The notes under the pieces: model-generated
What the model saw: the letters and a program-made list of their open reading frames with translations, nothing else
Told to the model about the DNA's origin: nothing
The model's database searches: none
Position numbers and translations under genes: made by a program
In this document: positions 22,335-32,940 of the stretch, piece by piece
Layout: the number at the start of each line of letters is the position of its first letter
How positions within the stretch are numbered: position 1 is the stretch's first letter
DNA from: Panulirus ornatus
Taxonomy: Eukaryota > Arthropoda > Malacostraca > Decapoda > Palinuridae
Length of the DNA: 64,000 nt
NCBI RefSeq assembly: GCF_036320965.1
Contig: NC_092241.1
Location: 6,326,752 to 6,390,751, forward strand
Direction of reading: 5' to 3'

Positions 22335-22577
22335 TTAGACAATGAAAGGCACGCTTGGGTAGATGAGGCTATTGACGTCCTGGTATGGGTCAGGGTTGAT
22401 CAGATCTACATCAATACCTGAGCTAAAGCGGCGGCGGGATCCACCACGACTCTTGCCAGAGCCACGTCGAGAACCTCTGAAGCCACGACGCTGGAAGCCA
22501 AAGGGCGCAGCATCGGTCACAGTGGCCAGGGCGACCAAGACAACCAGAAGCATTGCCACGACGCGGAGGAAGTTCAT
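22335..22577 (-). CDS. Secreted cationic Gly/Arg-rich peptide precursor, copy D
   Basis: The same 80-aa precursor as A, C and E. An upstream in-frame ATG would add 21 residues (start near 22640), but that ATG lies in the intron, beyond the acceptor at 22609. The start at 22577, which opens the signal peptide, is therefore preferred. At the nucleotide level it shares with E two synonymous differences from A and C, placing D and E closest together. Confidence 0.8.
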   Translation of the reverse strand: MNFLRVVAMLLVVLVALATVTDAAPFGFQRRGFRGSRRGSGKSRGGSRRRFSSGIDVDLINPDPYQDVNSLIYPSVPFIV

Positions 22578-22608
22578 CTTGAGCTGGTGTAGGAGGCTGA
22601 TGCAAACA

Positions 22609-22674
22609 CTGGAAATAAAGACATTTTTTCCTGATGACACTTAACATTTGACATTTGACATTAATGCATATATA

Positions 22675-22758
<84 letters not shown>

Positions 22759-22785
22759 ACAAACACACATTGTAAGGGAACATAC
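22609..22785 (-). other. 5'UTR intron of gene D
   Basis: Donor CAAG|GTATGT at 22786/22785 and acceptor TTTCCAG at 22609. It holds (TA)n from about 22668 to 22756. Confidence 0.7.
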
Positions 22786-22885
22786 CTTGAAAGATATTAG
22801 AGGTTGGCTGGATCACCGACCAGTTGGCTGTGTGTGTGTGTGTCTGTAGATTCCGTGTCAGCAGCCATATATATATACCACCCAT
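22786..22885 (-). promoter_or_regulatory. TATA promoter and exon 1 of gene D
   Basis: TATATATATATGG box at about 22877-22865. Exon 1 matches that of gene A. Confidence 0.65.
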
Positions 22886-22890
22886 AGATC

Positions 22891-23385
22891 AGTGCCAAGT
22901 CTCGCTAGGCCAGATAACTACAATCATTGCTCTTTATGTACATCAAAGTTTCTTTGCAGTTTAATCATTATACCCATCATGATGAAAGAGATAAGTTGTA
23001 TGAGTAAAACTCTCTTAATTTCTTCTGTGATGAAGACGGTCCAATATCATGTAGATGGTCATATCATTGGTGAGGTATGAGGTGTGTGGCAGCCGTGGAG
23101 GTGGCCAGAGGGACTTCCCTGACCATGAAATGAACTGGTCGATCCACTTCCTCCATTCCTCTCGAGAACGGGTGAATCGTCGTCACTCGCTGCTCACACT
23201 TGTGTGTATCCCAGGGAAGCTGGTTATGACCCTCCTTGAAATGTATATCTGGATATCAGAGCATCCCATCAAGGTGACTGTACCTATACAATACCTCCGG
23301 CTTTTTGATGATGTTGGTTATGTACGGTATCCAGGATAGAGTGGAGGAGTTCTGTACGTGTCACATTTCTATGTTACAGGAAGCT
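22891..23385. repeat. Conserved spacer upstream of gene D
   Basis: Near-identical counterpart of 8223-8700. No gene supported. Confidence 0.6.
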
Positions 23386-23387
23386 TG

Positions 23388-23560
23388 AAACTTGAGGGTT
23401 TTGCAATTGGACAGAGTGAGTGAGTGACATGAAAAGATACACGAAGAACTTGAGGGTTTTCAATTGAACAGAGTGAGTGAATGACATGAAAAGATACACG
23501 AAGAACTTGAAGGTTTTCAATTGAACAGAGTGAGTGAGTGACATAAAAAGATACACGAGG
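23388..23560. repeat. 57-bp tandem repeat, 3 copies
   Basis: Third occurrence of the array described at 8725-8945. Confidence 0.85.
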
Positions 23561-23619
23561 TAATTGCGAAATAGCACTGCTAAATCAACCTGGTAACTGG
23601 TTTCTCGCATTTGGTCCAA

Positions 23620-25190
23620 GTCTGATGAAGAGAATAAATGTTTTCAGTCTGATAGAAAGTATGTATTTTAGTGAAGAGGGGAGAGAAACCCAGTCGAATT
23701 GTACGACGGTAAATCATTACCATATGTACGAATTGGGTTTAAAAGTTGAAGACAGATGTTTATCTATGGAGAGAGTAAGTGATAAGACAGACCCTTGAGG
23801 AACGCCAGTACAGAAAAGAATAGCGAGTAGAAATCGCTTCAACAGTGCCCACTGCAATGGAGCTTTTAGAGAGGAACATATACACTAGAAGCAAGAAGTA
23901 ATCAAAATAGCTACAGAAAGGAACTTTATACAAAGTATAAGAGTGCTATCACAGCCTGCCGAACAAAGGCTTTGAAGATCTCGAGAACCATGACAAAGAA
24001 AAGAAACATCACCGAAATGTTTGAAACAGGAGGACCAGACACGAGTCACACCAGAGCAAGATGAACCATAGATCTTGGTGACCAGAAAGAGGGGAGTGGA
24101 AATCTAAATGATTTAGACATTGAAAAAGATGAAAAAAGTTAGATAATTCTGGAAAGGCAGTGAAAATGAGTGCATTGGTTTAGAATTATATTATATTTAA
24201 AAAGAAAGGCAGTCAAAATGAGTGCATTGGTTTAGAATGATGTTATATCTAAGAAAAGAAGATGGCCTACACCAAGAGATGTTTCTAAAAGGGAAGGAAA
24301 ATTTAGATCTTTAGACGAAAGAGACCATCAAGGATCAGAGCCAGCCCGATGACACATTTCCCCAGGACTCAGCACGGTATGTTCTATGGGTCATACATCT
24401 TGGCCCATTTCAACCTGGCAAACCTCTCATGCATGAAGAAACATAGAAGAAGACATAGGTTCTGAGGAAAGAGATGAGGGGTTGGACTACACATACGATC
24501 ATCTAAAGTAGATTCAGGGGAGAACAAGTTAGAAACGTTGAACAGCTTTATAACCTGAAAAGTTAGCCATAGATTGATCAGATCGGAAGAGAGGAGGATT
24601 GGATATGCTGGAAACGTTACGGGACATACCTTGGGCTTAGGACCAGTAGAAGAAGACAGTAAATCACCATACTTCCATTTTTCATCTGAAAATGGAGTTG
24701 GCTTTTTGAATAAGAACATTCCACTTATTCTGAGCAGATATGAAAGGAAGGTGGTATTCAAGGGAACGGTAGAGAGAGTTCCTAGACCAGCATCCTCTGT
24801 CCCTGATACAACAAGCAACAGAACAGGAGCGAATAAGCCATAATTAGCAGGAAGAAGTTCTGGTAATTGAGTGGATGTTGAACTCCATCCCAGCCACAAT
24901 AACCGCTACTAAATGCACAGCGCAGCTAGAGGAATCCCGGCAAAGAAAGCAATACGATTCCAAGGAAAGTCAGGAGAGAAATTGTGTAGGGATGACCTCT
25001 GGCGTCTTCCAAAGTGTTCAAGTTGTTGGTGTTCTAAAGAGAGAGGATATGTGGTTGGAGTGTCCATTTGGAAGTGACGGAGATGCGACTGTGGTTAGAC
25101 GACTCTCCGGGTTTAGAAATAATGTTTAGTGTGAGGGATCAAAGAGTGATAAAGAGGTGAGAGTCTTGGGAGATTTTCCCTTGATGAAGA
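23620..25190 (-). mobile_element. Decayed Jockey-like LINE in spacer D
   Basis: Same fossil element as in spacers A and C. Upstream pieces, including the STLDD segment, are joined in one longer minus-strand frame at 24899-24384, but other parts are out of frame. Confidence 0.6.
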
Positions 25191-26640
25191 GCAGAGAAGA
25201 AAGGCTTCAGTACCACTAAGGAAGAATCTGGTTATATTCTAACAAATTCTTATGGTATACGCTGAAATCCCACACCCATAAGTCTTCAGTGCGTGGATGA
25301 GAAAAGAGGAATGTATCGTGTCAGGACATCAAAAAGCCGAAAACGTTTACATATGTGGACCATTTAGGATAGCGAGAATCTACGAGAGAAAACGAAGAGG
25401 AATATTTGAGGCCAACAAGTTCAAAGTTGAAATATTTGTCCAGTTGTGTCGAAAAATAAGCAGTCATCTGTATATTTACCCAGAGTTACATTCGATATAT
25501 TTCAAGTACGTCATGAGCGTCGACCTCCAAGTGGTCTGAGGAGTAACTTTAAATGCCAACGGGTGGCTTTTCCAGTCTTCTCTTAATAAAGACAAGTTCT
25601 ACTTCGGCAGAATATAGTCTCTAGCGCAAAGTACCTCATAACAGCCTGTACAGCTATAACAAAAATCTAGCAACTTCAAAGATTCAGAGGTCTACTTTGT
25701 TCACAGTGTATTATATATGGCAAAGTAAACGCTTCCAAGATTGCATTACCTGACACTAGAAAATATTCAGTAAAACATGTGAATCTAAGACACTAACATA
25801 CACATACACAACTTGGTATATCAATATACCTGTAGTTCTCCTCCAACGCGAGTTATACCACGTACTCTATTCTTCAAATGAAGGATTAGTGAAAAATGTA
25901 AACTCTTTAAGAATATTTATTTAATCTAGTGAATGAATTGAAATTACATTATCACTGCTACTTGCACAACAGGCAAGAAACATTATATGATATGAGAACA
26001 AATGAATGAGAATCACAGTTAAAAATGAACATTCTCAAGGAATGTCAACAGGAGACAGAAGGACCCTGACTTTAAGATCTACTGTTAGCTTAACACTGCC
26101 AGTAGATAATCAGAATCCTCTGCTTTGTCAGCTGAGAGAAAGACGCCTAAGTCCACTCTCAGCTCTGCATCGTCAGCTGGGAGCCAAACCCTAAGGTCTA
26201 CTCGCAGCTCTACATTATGAGAAAGACACTATTAAGTAAGTCACACGAAAGACTTGCACTGGGCGATTTCTTTCGTCTCATGACTACAATCATCACACAA
26301 GAGCCCAAAACTGTGTCGGCTTTTGTTACCAGTCGGGAGAGAACTTGGAGATTTTTCTCCCTGACTCTGCAACACATCCTGCCTGTGGATAGGGTTGGCC
26401 ATCTGGTGTAGTACCTTCACGTACTGGGCCAGTTGGCTCTCACTGACACTCAAGATGAGGTATGTGGGAGACCCGGTGCCATGTTGCTGTGACGGTCAAG
26501 TGCCACCTTGGCTGCTGCTGCTGCTGCCATGCACAGTGGCCCACCGCCGAGCATCATGGTCGACGAGAGGGATGGCCAATAAGGAACCTTCCGGTACCAT
26601 ATATCATTGTTTAGCCACAGTAACGGCGTCTGCCGGAACC

Positions 26641-26883
26641 TTAGACAATGAAAGGCACGCTTGGGTAGATGAGGCTATTGACGTCCTGGTATGGGTCAGG
26701 GTTGATCAGATCTACATCAATACCTGAGCTAAAGCGGCGGCGGGATCCACCACGACTCTTGCCAGAGCCACGTCGAGAACCTCTGAAGCCACGACGCTGG
26801 AAGCCAAAGGGCGCAGCATCGGTCACAGTGGCCAGGGCGACCAAGACAACCAGAAGCATTGCCACGACGCGGAGGAAGTTCAT
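26641..26883 (-). CDS. Secreted cationic Gly/Arg-rich peptide precursor, copy E
   Basis: Protein identical to A, C and D. It lies at the promoter-proximal end of the array. Its 3' region has an in-phase gain of CTG repeats (about 26506-26524) not seen in the other copies. Confidence 0.8.
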   Translation of the reverse strand: MNFLRVVAMLLVVLVALATVTDAAPFGFQRRGFRGSRRGSGKSRGGSRRRFSSGIDVDLINPDPYQDVNSLIYPSVPFIV

Positions 26884-26914
26884 CTTGAGCTAGTGTAGGA
26901 GGCTGATGCAAACA

Positions 26915-26972
26915 CTGAAATAAAGACATTTTTCAGGATTACTGAAAGGGTGACAATATATGTCACTGCATG

Positions 26973-27022
<50 letters not shown>

Positions 27023-27373
27023 AGAGGTGGAACTAAGACGCCCTTAGTACACATTTGGGGTTGGTGATTTTTTTTGGGGGTCAGCCATTATTCCTATAAG
27101 GAAATTCTTATGAAGTGGACAATACAAGGAAACCTTTTCACTCATTTTGCCTACGACAAGGTATTCAGATTATGCTGACCACTTCACTCATACTATAATT
27201 CTTAGTGTAGTCAATAAAAGAAGATTCAGTTTTTGAATTATAGGCTGTAATTGAATTATTATTACTCCAGTTGATACAATGTTCATATAATTCTTACCAT
27301 GATAAAGGAAAGCATTTGAATCTTGTCCATTTCTTATACTACATTCATGTTGCTTAAAGTTAACAGAGAATCC

Positions 27374-27442
<69 letters not shown>

Positions 27443-27462
27443 CATATTCTAAGGGAACATAC
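26915..27462 (-). other. 5'UTR intron of gene E
   Basis: Donor CCAAG|GTATGT at 27463/27462. The acceptor is TTTATTTCAG at 26915, one base shorter than in the relatives but still AG. The 548-bp intron contains two (TA)n arrays (26971-27020 and 27377-27441) with unrelated unique sequence between them. Confidence 0.6.
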
Positions 27463-27560
27463 CTTGGAAGATATTAGAAGGTGGCTGGATCACCGATCAG
27501 TTGGCTGTGTGTGTGTCTGACGATTCAGTGTTGAGCAGCTGTTTATATACCCTTCATGGA
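27463..27560 (-). promoter_or_regulatory. TATA promoter and exon 1 of gene E
   Basis: A canonical TATATAAA box on the minus strand at 27549-27542, better than the TA-only boxes of A, C and D. Exon 1 core AGCCAACTGATCGGTGATCC is retained. Confidence 0.7.
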
Positions 27561-27599
27561 TCAGTGCCAGGTCTTGCTAGCCGGATAATCACAGACACA

Positions 27600-28085
27600 A
27601 GGGCACCCATTCTCTACTCTCGTGTGCTGATATTTTTTTCGTCTTCCTTTTTCTTTTCGTGCGTGTGTGTGTGTGAGAGAGAGAGAGTGTGTGTTCCCGA
27701 AGTTTTCCGTGAATGATATGACCACTTTCCATGAATTCATGCCTCTCTTGATAGAGGATAAACCCCGCAAAGCCAGAAATGTATCGTCAATACCAGTAGT
27801 TAAAAAAAAAAAAAAGGCGCTCTCTAACCATACATTTCTGTTAGCATCAAGCGTCTGGCAGTGGCGTTCGGTGGGAGGTACTTCCTGGCCATGGAAGGAG
27901 GTGGTCGACTTCCTGGATCCATTCCTATTGTGAACCTGTCAACCCTCACCCTTATGGTGTCTGAGGGGAAGGAGAGAGGTGGCTGTTGGGTTTAGGGGGT
28001 TGGTCATGGCCAACCTTGAGAGGCCGTACCATCGCGACACATTGATATGCACCGCCAGCGTGTAATTTTCGTCGTCATGCAAATA
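27600..28085. other. Intergenic DNA upstream of gene E
   Basis: Contains short GT/GA runs near 27660 and a poly(A) run at 27801. No gene supported. Confidence 0.4.
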
Positions 28086-28087
28086 TA

Positions 28088-28089
<2 letters not shown>

Positions 28090-28155
<66 letters not shown>
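28090..28155. repeat. (CT)n microsatellite
   Basis: About 32 CT units. Confidence 0.97.
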
Positions 28156-28156
<1 letters not shown>

Positions 28157-28164
28157 CTCCGTTG

Positions 28165-28274
28165 TATATATCAGCTGACTGATGTATATTTCTTTCTTGC
28201 GTCTCCCCTGATGATGATGATGTGATTATCACACGAAAGTGCACTTGGGAACTTATCGTCTTTCATTTCCCCAT

Positions 28275-28275
<1 letters not shown>
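28165..28275 (+). mobile_element. Dispersed element P (possible Penelope-type terminal piece)
   Basis: Carries the P core CTGATGA...GTGATTATCACACGAAAGTGC, then CACTTGGGAACTTATCG, and stops at (TA)n. Family members in both orientations occur at 32729, 37453, 39288, 45507, 50728-51147, 54344 and 63718-64000. The CTGATGA + hairpin + CGAAA order resembles a hammerhead ribozyme core, as reported for Penelope-like retroelements. No reverse transcriptase is attached to any copy here. Confidence 0.55.

Positions 28276-28352
<77 letters not shown>
28276..28352. repeat. (TA)n
   Basis: Sits between element P on the left and element Q on the right. Confidence 0.98.
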
Positions 28353-28356
<4 letters not shown>

Positions 28357-28578
28357 GGGGATAGGGGAGAAAGAATACTTCCCACGTATTTCCTGCGTGT
28401 CGTAGAAAGCGACTAAAAGGGGAGGGAGCTGAGTGGGGCTGGAAATCCTCCCCTCTTTTTTTGATTTTCCAAAAGAAGGCACAGAGAAGGGGGCCAATAG
28501 AGGACATTCCCTCAAAGGCTCAGTCTTCTGTTCTTAACGCTACCTCGCTAACGTGGGAAATGGCAAACAGTATAGATA
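28353..28578 (+). mobile_element. Dispersed element Q (SINE-like, unclassified)
   Basis: Begins CCCTGGGGATAGGGGAGAAA, contains TCGTAGAAAGCGACTAAAAG, a pyrimidine/poly-T run and GAAGGCACAGAGAAGGGGGCC, and ends CTGTTCTTAACGCTACCTCGC. At least six relatives occur at 31848, 36628, 36927, 37219, 37660 and 46901. Length is about 225 bp and there is no coding capacity. Its right end resembles the tail of the RTE-like LINE (CTACCTCGCTAACG.GGGA), so it may be a nonautonomous passenger of that LINE. Confidence 0.6.
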
Positions 28579-28609
28579 TATTTAGTATATTTTTTCTTCT
28601 TTTTTTTCT

Positions 28610-28709
28610 TAGACTTTGTCGCTGTATCCCGCGTTAGCAAGGTAGCGCAAGGAAACAGACGAAAGAATAGCCCAACCCACCCACATACACATGTATATAC
28701 ATACACGTC

Positions 28710-28751
<42 letters not shown>

Positions 28752-30459
28752 TACCTATACATTTCAATGTATACATATATATATACATACACAGACATAT
28801 ACATATATACACATGTACATAATTCATACTTGCTGCCTTTATTCATTCCTGTCGCCACCCCGCCACACATGAAATGACAACCCCCTCCCCCCGCACGCGT
28901 GTTAGGTAGCGCTAGGAAAAGACAGTAAAGGCTACATTCGTTCATACTCAGTCTCTAGCTGTCATGTATAATGCACCGAAACCACAGCTCCCTTTCCACA
29001 TCCAGGCCCCACAAAACTTTCCATGGTTTACACCAGACGCTTCACATGCCCTGGTTCAATCCATTGACAGCACTTCGACCCCAGTATACCACATAGTTCC
29101 AATTCACTCTATTCCTTGCACGCTTTTCACCCTCCTGCATGTTCAGGCCCCGATCGCTCAAAATCTTTTTCACTCCATCCTTCCACCTCCAATTTGGTCT
29201 CCCACTTCTCGCTCCCTCCTCCTCTGACACATATATCCTCTTTGTCAACCTTTCCTCACTCATTCTCTTCATGTGACCAAACCATTTCAAAACACCCTCT
29301 TCTGCTCTCTCAACCAGGCTCTTTTTATTTCCACACATCTCTCTTACCCTTACATTACTTACTCGATCAAACCACCTCACACCACCTATTGTCCTCAAAC
29401 ATCTCATTTCCAGCACATCCACCCTCCTCCGGACAACCCTACCCATAGCCCACGCCTCGCAGCCATATGACATTGTTGGAACCACTATTCCTTCAAACAT
29501 ATCCATTTTTGCTTTCCGAGGTAATGTTCTCGCCTTCCACACATTTTTCAACGCATTCTCCTCCCTAACAACCCCATCCGTAAACAAATTAAACAACCAT
29601 GGAGACATCACACACCCTTGCCACAAACTGACATTCACTGAGAACCAATCACTTTCCTCTCTTACTACACGTACACATGCCTTACATCCTCGATAAAAAC
29701 TTTTCACTGCTTCCAGCAACTTGCCTCCCACACCATATACTCTTAATACCTTCCACAGAGCATCTCTATCAACTCTGTCGTATGCATTCTCCAGATCCAT
29801 AAATGCTACATACAAATCCATCTGTTTTTCTATGTATTTCTCACATAAATTCTTCAAAGCAAACACCTGATCTACACATCCTCTACCACTTCTGAAACCA
29901 CACTGCTCTTCCCCAGTCTGATGCTCTGTACATGCCTTCAACCTCTCAGTCAATACTTTCCCATATAATTTACCAGGAATACTCAACAAACGTATACCTC
30001 TGTAATTTGAACACTCACCTTTATCCCCTTTGTCTTTGTACAGTGACACTATGCATGCATTCCGCTATTCCTCAGGCACTTCACCATGAGCCATACATAC
30101 ACTGAATATCCTCACCAACCAGTCAACAACACAGTCTCCCCCTTTTTTTAATGAATTCCACTGCAATACCATCCAAACCCGCCGCCTTGCCGGCTTTCAT
30201 CTTCCGCAAAGCTTTCACTACCTCTTCTCTGTTTACCAAATCATTCTCCCTTACCCTCTCACTTCGCACACCACCTATATTTGCCACTCTATCATCTAAC
30301 ACATTCAACAGACCTTCAAAATACTCACTCCATCTCCTTCTCACGTCAGCACTACTAGTTATTACCTCCCCATTAGCCCCCTTCACCGATGTTCCCATTT
30401 GTTCTCTTGTCTTACGCACTTTATTTACCTCCTTCCAAAACATCTTTTTATCCTCCCCA

Positions 30460-30462
<3 letters not shown>
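28610..30462 (-). mobile_element. RTE-like LINE, 5'-truncated with internal deletion
   Basis: Minus strand. The 3' tail is at 28610-28970 and reverse-transcriptase frames run up to a (TA)n array at 30463. An N-terminal piece ([29 protein letters not shown]) precedes the main frame by a frameshift. Confidence 0.85.
29042..30049 (-). pseudogene. LINE reverse transcriptase lacking the FADD box
   Basis: A long frame of about 335 codons with [31 protein letters not shown] and WQGCVMSPWLFN. At FTDGVVREENALKNVWK it jumps from the palm region directly to the post-palm region. Comparison with the copy at 16968-18173 shows that roughly 130 codons, including FADDTALVA, were deleted in frame. The enzyme would be inactive despite the open frame. 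Confidence 0.8.

Positions 30463-30550
<88 letters not shown>
30463..30550. repeat. (TA)n followed by (TG)n
   Basis: TA array at the truncated 5' end of the LINE, passing into TGTGTGTG and ATGTATGT repeats to about 30610. Confidence 0.97.
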
Positions 30551-30553
<3 letters not shown>

Positions 30554-30619
30554 GTGTGTGTGTGTGTATGTATTTATATGTATGTGTATGTACGTGTATG
30601 GATATGTACATATGGGTGT

Positions 30620-31570
30620 ATATGAGTGATGGGTCTTCCTTCGTCTGTAAAAAGTGAGGGAATACATTTCAAGCAATACAGATTGACATCAGACGGGTAG
30701 TATGAGGCACAATCTGAATATAAAATGTGGAGACAGAAATACCTAAAACTTACAAAGAAAACACAGAACAACCTTACACGAGGTAGGAATACAGAAAGTC
30801 CATTCACTAGATACACTAAGAGCGGCGCTGAGGTCAAGTTGGACTCGTTTGATTCTCTCTTAACTTCTTCACCCAGGTCTGGGTCGGTCCAGTGAGTGAC
30901 TCGTCCCCCCCTTTTCCTGAAATGAATGGCAGACATGGCTACTTCTGGCGGATCAGTGACGCGTTCCTCCTTTTCTAAAAACGAGGTTAGGTCTACGTGC
31001 TCTTGGTAGGCCATCAAAGAGACTTTATTGTGATGGTCATCTTTGTCTGGATGGTGATGGAAGATGTTTTCTCTCTAACAGAAAATGACTTCTAATATCT
31101 ATGGTCTCCTCTGATCGCTGCAACTAGTCATAATTTGGATGTTATTCTCTATTTATTCTCCCACGTAAGTCTCATTCCTTGCTTATTTCCAATGATGTTG
31201 TTTGACTCCACCTTTTCTTTTTTTTTTTTTTGAAATGGAGCGAGAGGTGGTGGCTCAAGGTTCAGGTTGTATGCCCAATGGAATCTATGTGGTGAGGCTG
31301 ACAGTCCACTGTATTGTCTAGGTACTCATATAACACATCGTGACAGTCCCCAGTATCAATAGCTGAGGTACTCATGTACCACATCGGTACGATCCAAACT
31401 TCCAGAGCGACGTAGCATATTGTGGTTCATGACGAACGACCATTTGGATCCGGATTGTTTAAGAATATGAAGAGACTGATTGCATTGTCTTCATCAATCG
31501 TTTTTGTTTTGTGGGTTTTTTTTTTTTAGTTTCTGGCCACAGTGGCTCGTGCGACCTTCTCGTCCTTTCG
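30620..31570. other. Intergenic DNA, nothing recognised
   Basis: Low-repeat stretch apart from poly-T at about 31220 and 31520. No coding exon, promoter or RNA gene could be supported. Confidence 0.4.
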
Positions 31571-31572
31571 AT

Positions 31573-31756
31573 TTGTTATTGTAGCAGTGTGGTGGTTAGC
31601 GTTCCTGACCGCGAACCATTCACGGGCCGCCCCCACGGCCCAGGGTCGAGTATGGCATAGGTTCGAATCCTAGTTTGCGAAAGTCGGTCCACAGTCAACC
31701 CAGCTGTTCACCTAACTAGGGGTCGATCGATAAAACGGGTACCTGGCTCAGGCTAG
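31573..31756 (+). mobile_element. tRNA-derived SINE (copy 2)
   Basis: A box GTGTGGTGGTTAGCGTTCC, B box GGTTCGAATCC, and the common tail GTCGGTCCACAGTCAACCC and GGTACCTGGCTCAGGC, ending in (TA)n. This is the best-preserved copy. Confidence 0.85.
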
Positions 31757-31766
31757 GATATATATA

Positions 31767-31831
<65 letters not shown>

Positions 31832-31845
31832 TATATATATATATT
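31757..31845. repeat. (TA)n
   Basis: Tail of the SINE, abutting reverse-oriented element Q. Confidence 0.97.
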
Positions 31846-31847
31846 CT

Positions 31848-32088
31848 TTTTTTTCATGCTACTCGCCATTTACCGCGTTAGCGAGGTAGCGTTAAGAACA
31901 GAGGACTGAGCCTTTGAGGGAATATCCTCACTTGGCCCCCTTCTCTGTTCCTTTTTTGGAAAATTAAAAACGGGAAGGGAGGATTTCCAGGCCCCCCCCT
32001 CAGCTCCCTCCCCTTTTAGTCGCCTTCTACGACACGTAGGGAATAAGTGGCAAGTATTCTTTCCCCCCCTGTCCCCAGGGATAATATA
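31848..32088 (-). mobile_element. Dispersed element Q (reverse)
   Basis: Reverse copy of 28353-28578, ending at a short (TA)n. Confidence 0.65.
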
Positions 32089-32089
32089 T

Positions 32090-32590
32090 ATATATACATC
32101 GTTAATGGGATGGCCTTGATTAAGGGGCTCAGCTGCCCGCACCATCTCAGCTAAAACAGGAAAAGGGAAAGTGTTCCTGTTTCAGTATTTCTGTAGTAGA
32201 CCTTTCCAGCTGCCACACTGAGGTTATCTGTACACCACGAGATGGTGGTGCTCCTCCAGCATGTTCCATCCACAATGGTGTTCGATTCAGGATTCGAATG
32301 TCTAAGTGTTCACTCCCACTTGCCGGACACGTCGATATTCTTCGTGAGGAAGTTGCTAGGTTAAGCACACACACACACATACCACTTGATCGTTCTCCTC
32401 ACGTCTGCGCGTATGACGTCTCGTCTTTGGAATGTCTAATGATGTTCACATAGGCCGCGCATGGTGTTTGCCTTGGTCGCTAGTAGTGGTGGTGAGGAGG
32501 AGGAGGGAGGCTCTGGGTTTCTTTCCTGTCGATGTCTGAGACGGTGGATCGTGTTGTGGCACCAAACCATTACCTCTCTATTGCACAACT
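32090..32590. other. Intergenic DNA, nothing recognised
   Basis: No supported feature other than short CA and GAG runs. Confidence 0.35.
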
Positions 32591-32635
32591 TGAGCGTCAA
32601 GTTCATAGGAACGCGCACCTTCATAGAACATACAA

Positions 32636-32712
32636 ACCTCCAACAGCCAGGATCGAACCCGGGACCCCCTGTGCAACAGGCGGGAGCGCTACCGCTAGGC
32701 GATGATCGTACC
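32636..32712 (-). mobile_element. tRNA-like sequence, probably SINE head or tRNA pseudogene
   Basis: On the minus strand CCTAGCGGTAGCGC resembles a D-arm/A box, GTTGCAC can be read as an anticodon loop with TGC, and GGTTCGATCC is a B box. The T-stem has at least two mismatches and no clean acceptor stem pairs, so I do not call a functional tRNA-Ala. Confidence 0.45.
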
Positions 32713-32728
32713 TATATATATATATTGC

Positions 32729-32864
32729 GTCCTTAGCTACGTCTCTTCGATGTATATCAACTGACTGTTATATTTCTTCTCTTGTGTCTCCCCTGATGAT
32801 GTGATTATGACACGAAAGTGCACCTGGGAACTTATCGTGTTTCATTTTCCTCGTGGACTCATAG

Positions 32865-32865
<1 letters not shown>
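32729..32865 (+). mobile_element. Dispersed element P
   Basis: A long member with the left part (CGTCCTTAGCTACGTCTCTT, TATATCAACTGACTGTTATA), the CTGATGATGTGATTATGACA core and right part ending GTGGACTCATAGGAATA at (TA)n. Confidence 0.65.

Positions 32866-32938
<73 letters not shown>
32866..32938. repeat. (TA)n
   Basis: Directly follows element P. Confidence 0.98.

Positions 32939-32939
<1 letters not shown>

Positions 32940-32940
<1 letters not shown>

Larger units (their letters stand above)
21700..25990. repeat. Tandem gene unit D with its spacer
   Basis: Stop-to-stop distance to gene E is 4,306 bp. Arrangement as in unit A, with a 177-bp intron. Confidence 0.9.
25995..27600. repeat. Tandem gene unit E (last, right part diverged)
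   Basis: Homology to the other units covers the 3' flank, coding exon and start of the intron (to about 26935), then resumes at exon 1 and the promoter (27457-27600). The spacer beyond is not present. Confidence 0.85.

Noticed and set aside
32636..32712. Functional tRNA-Ala (TGC)
   Set aside because: T-stem and acceptor-stem pairing fail; more likely a SINE head or pseudogene.
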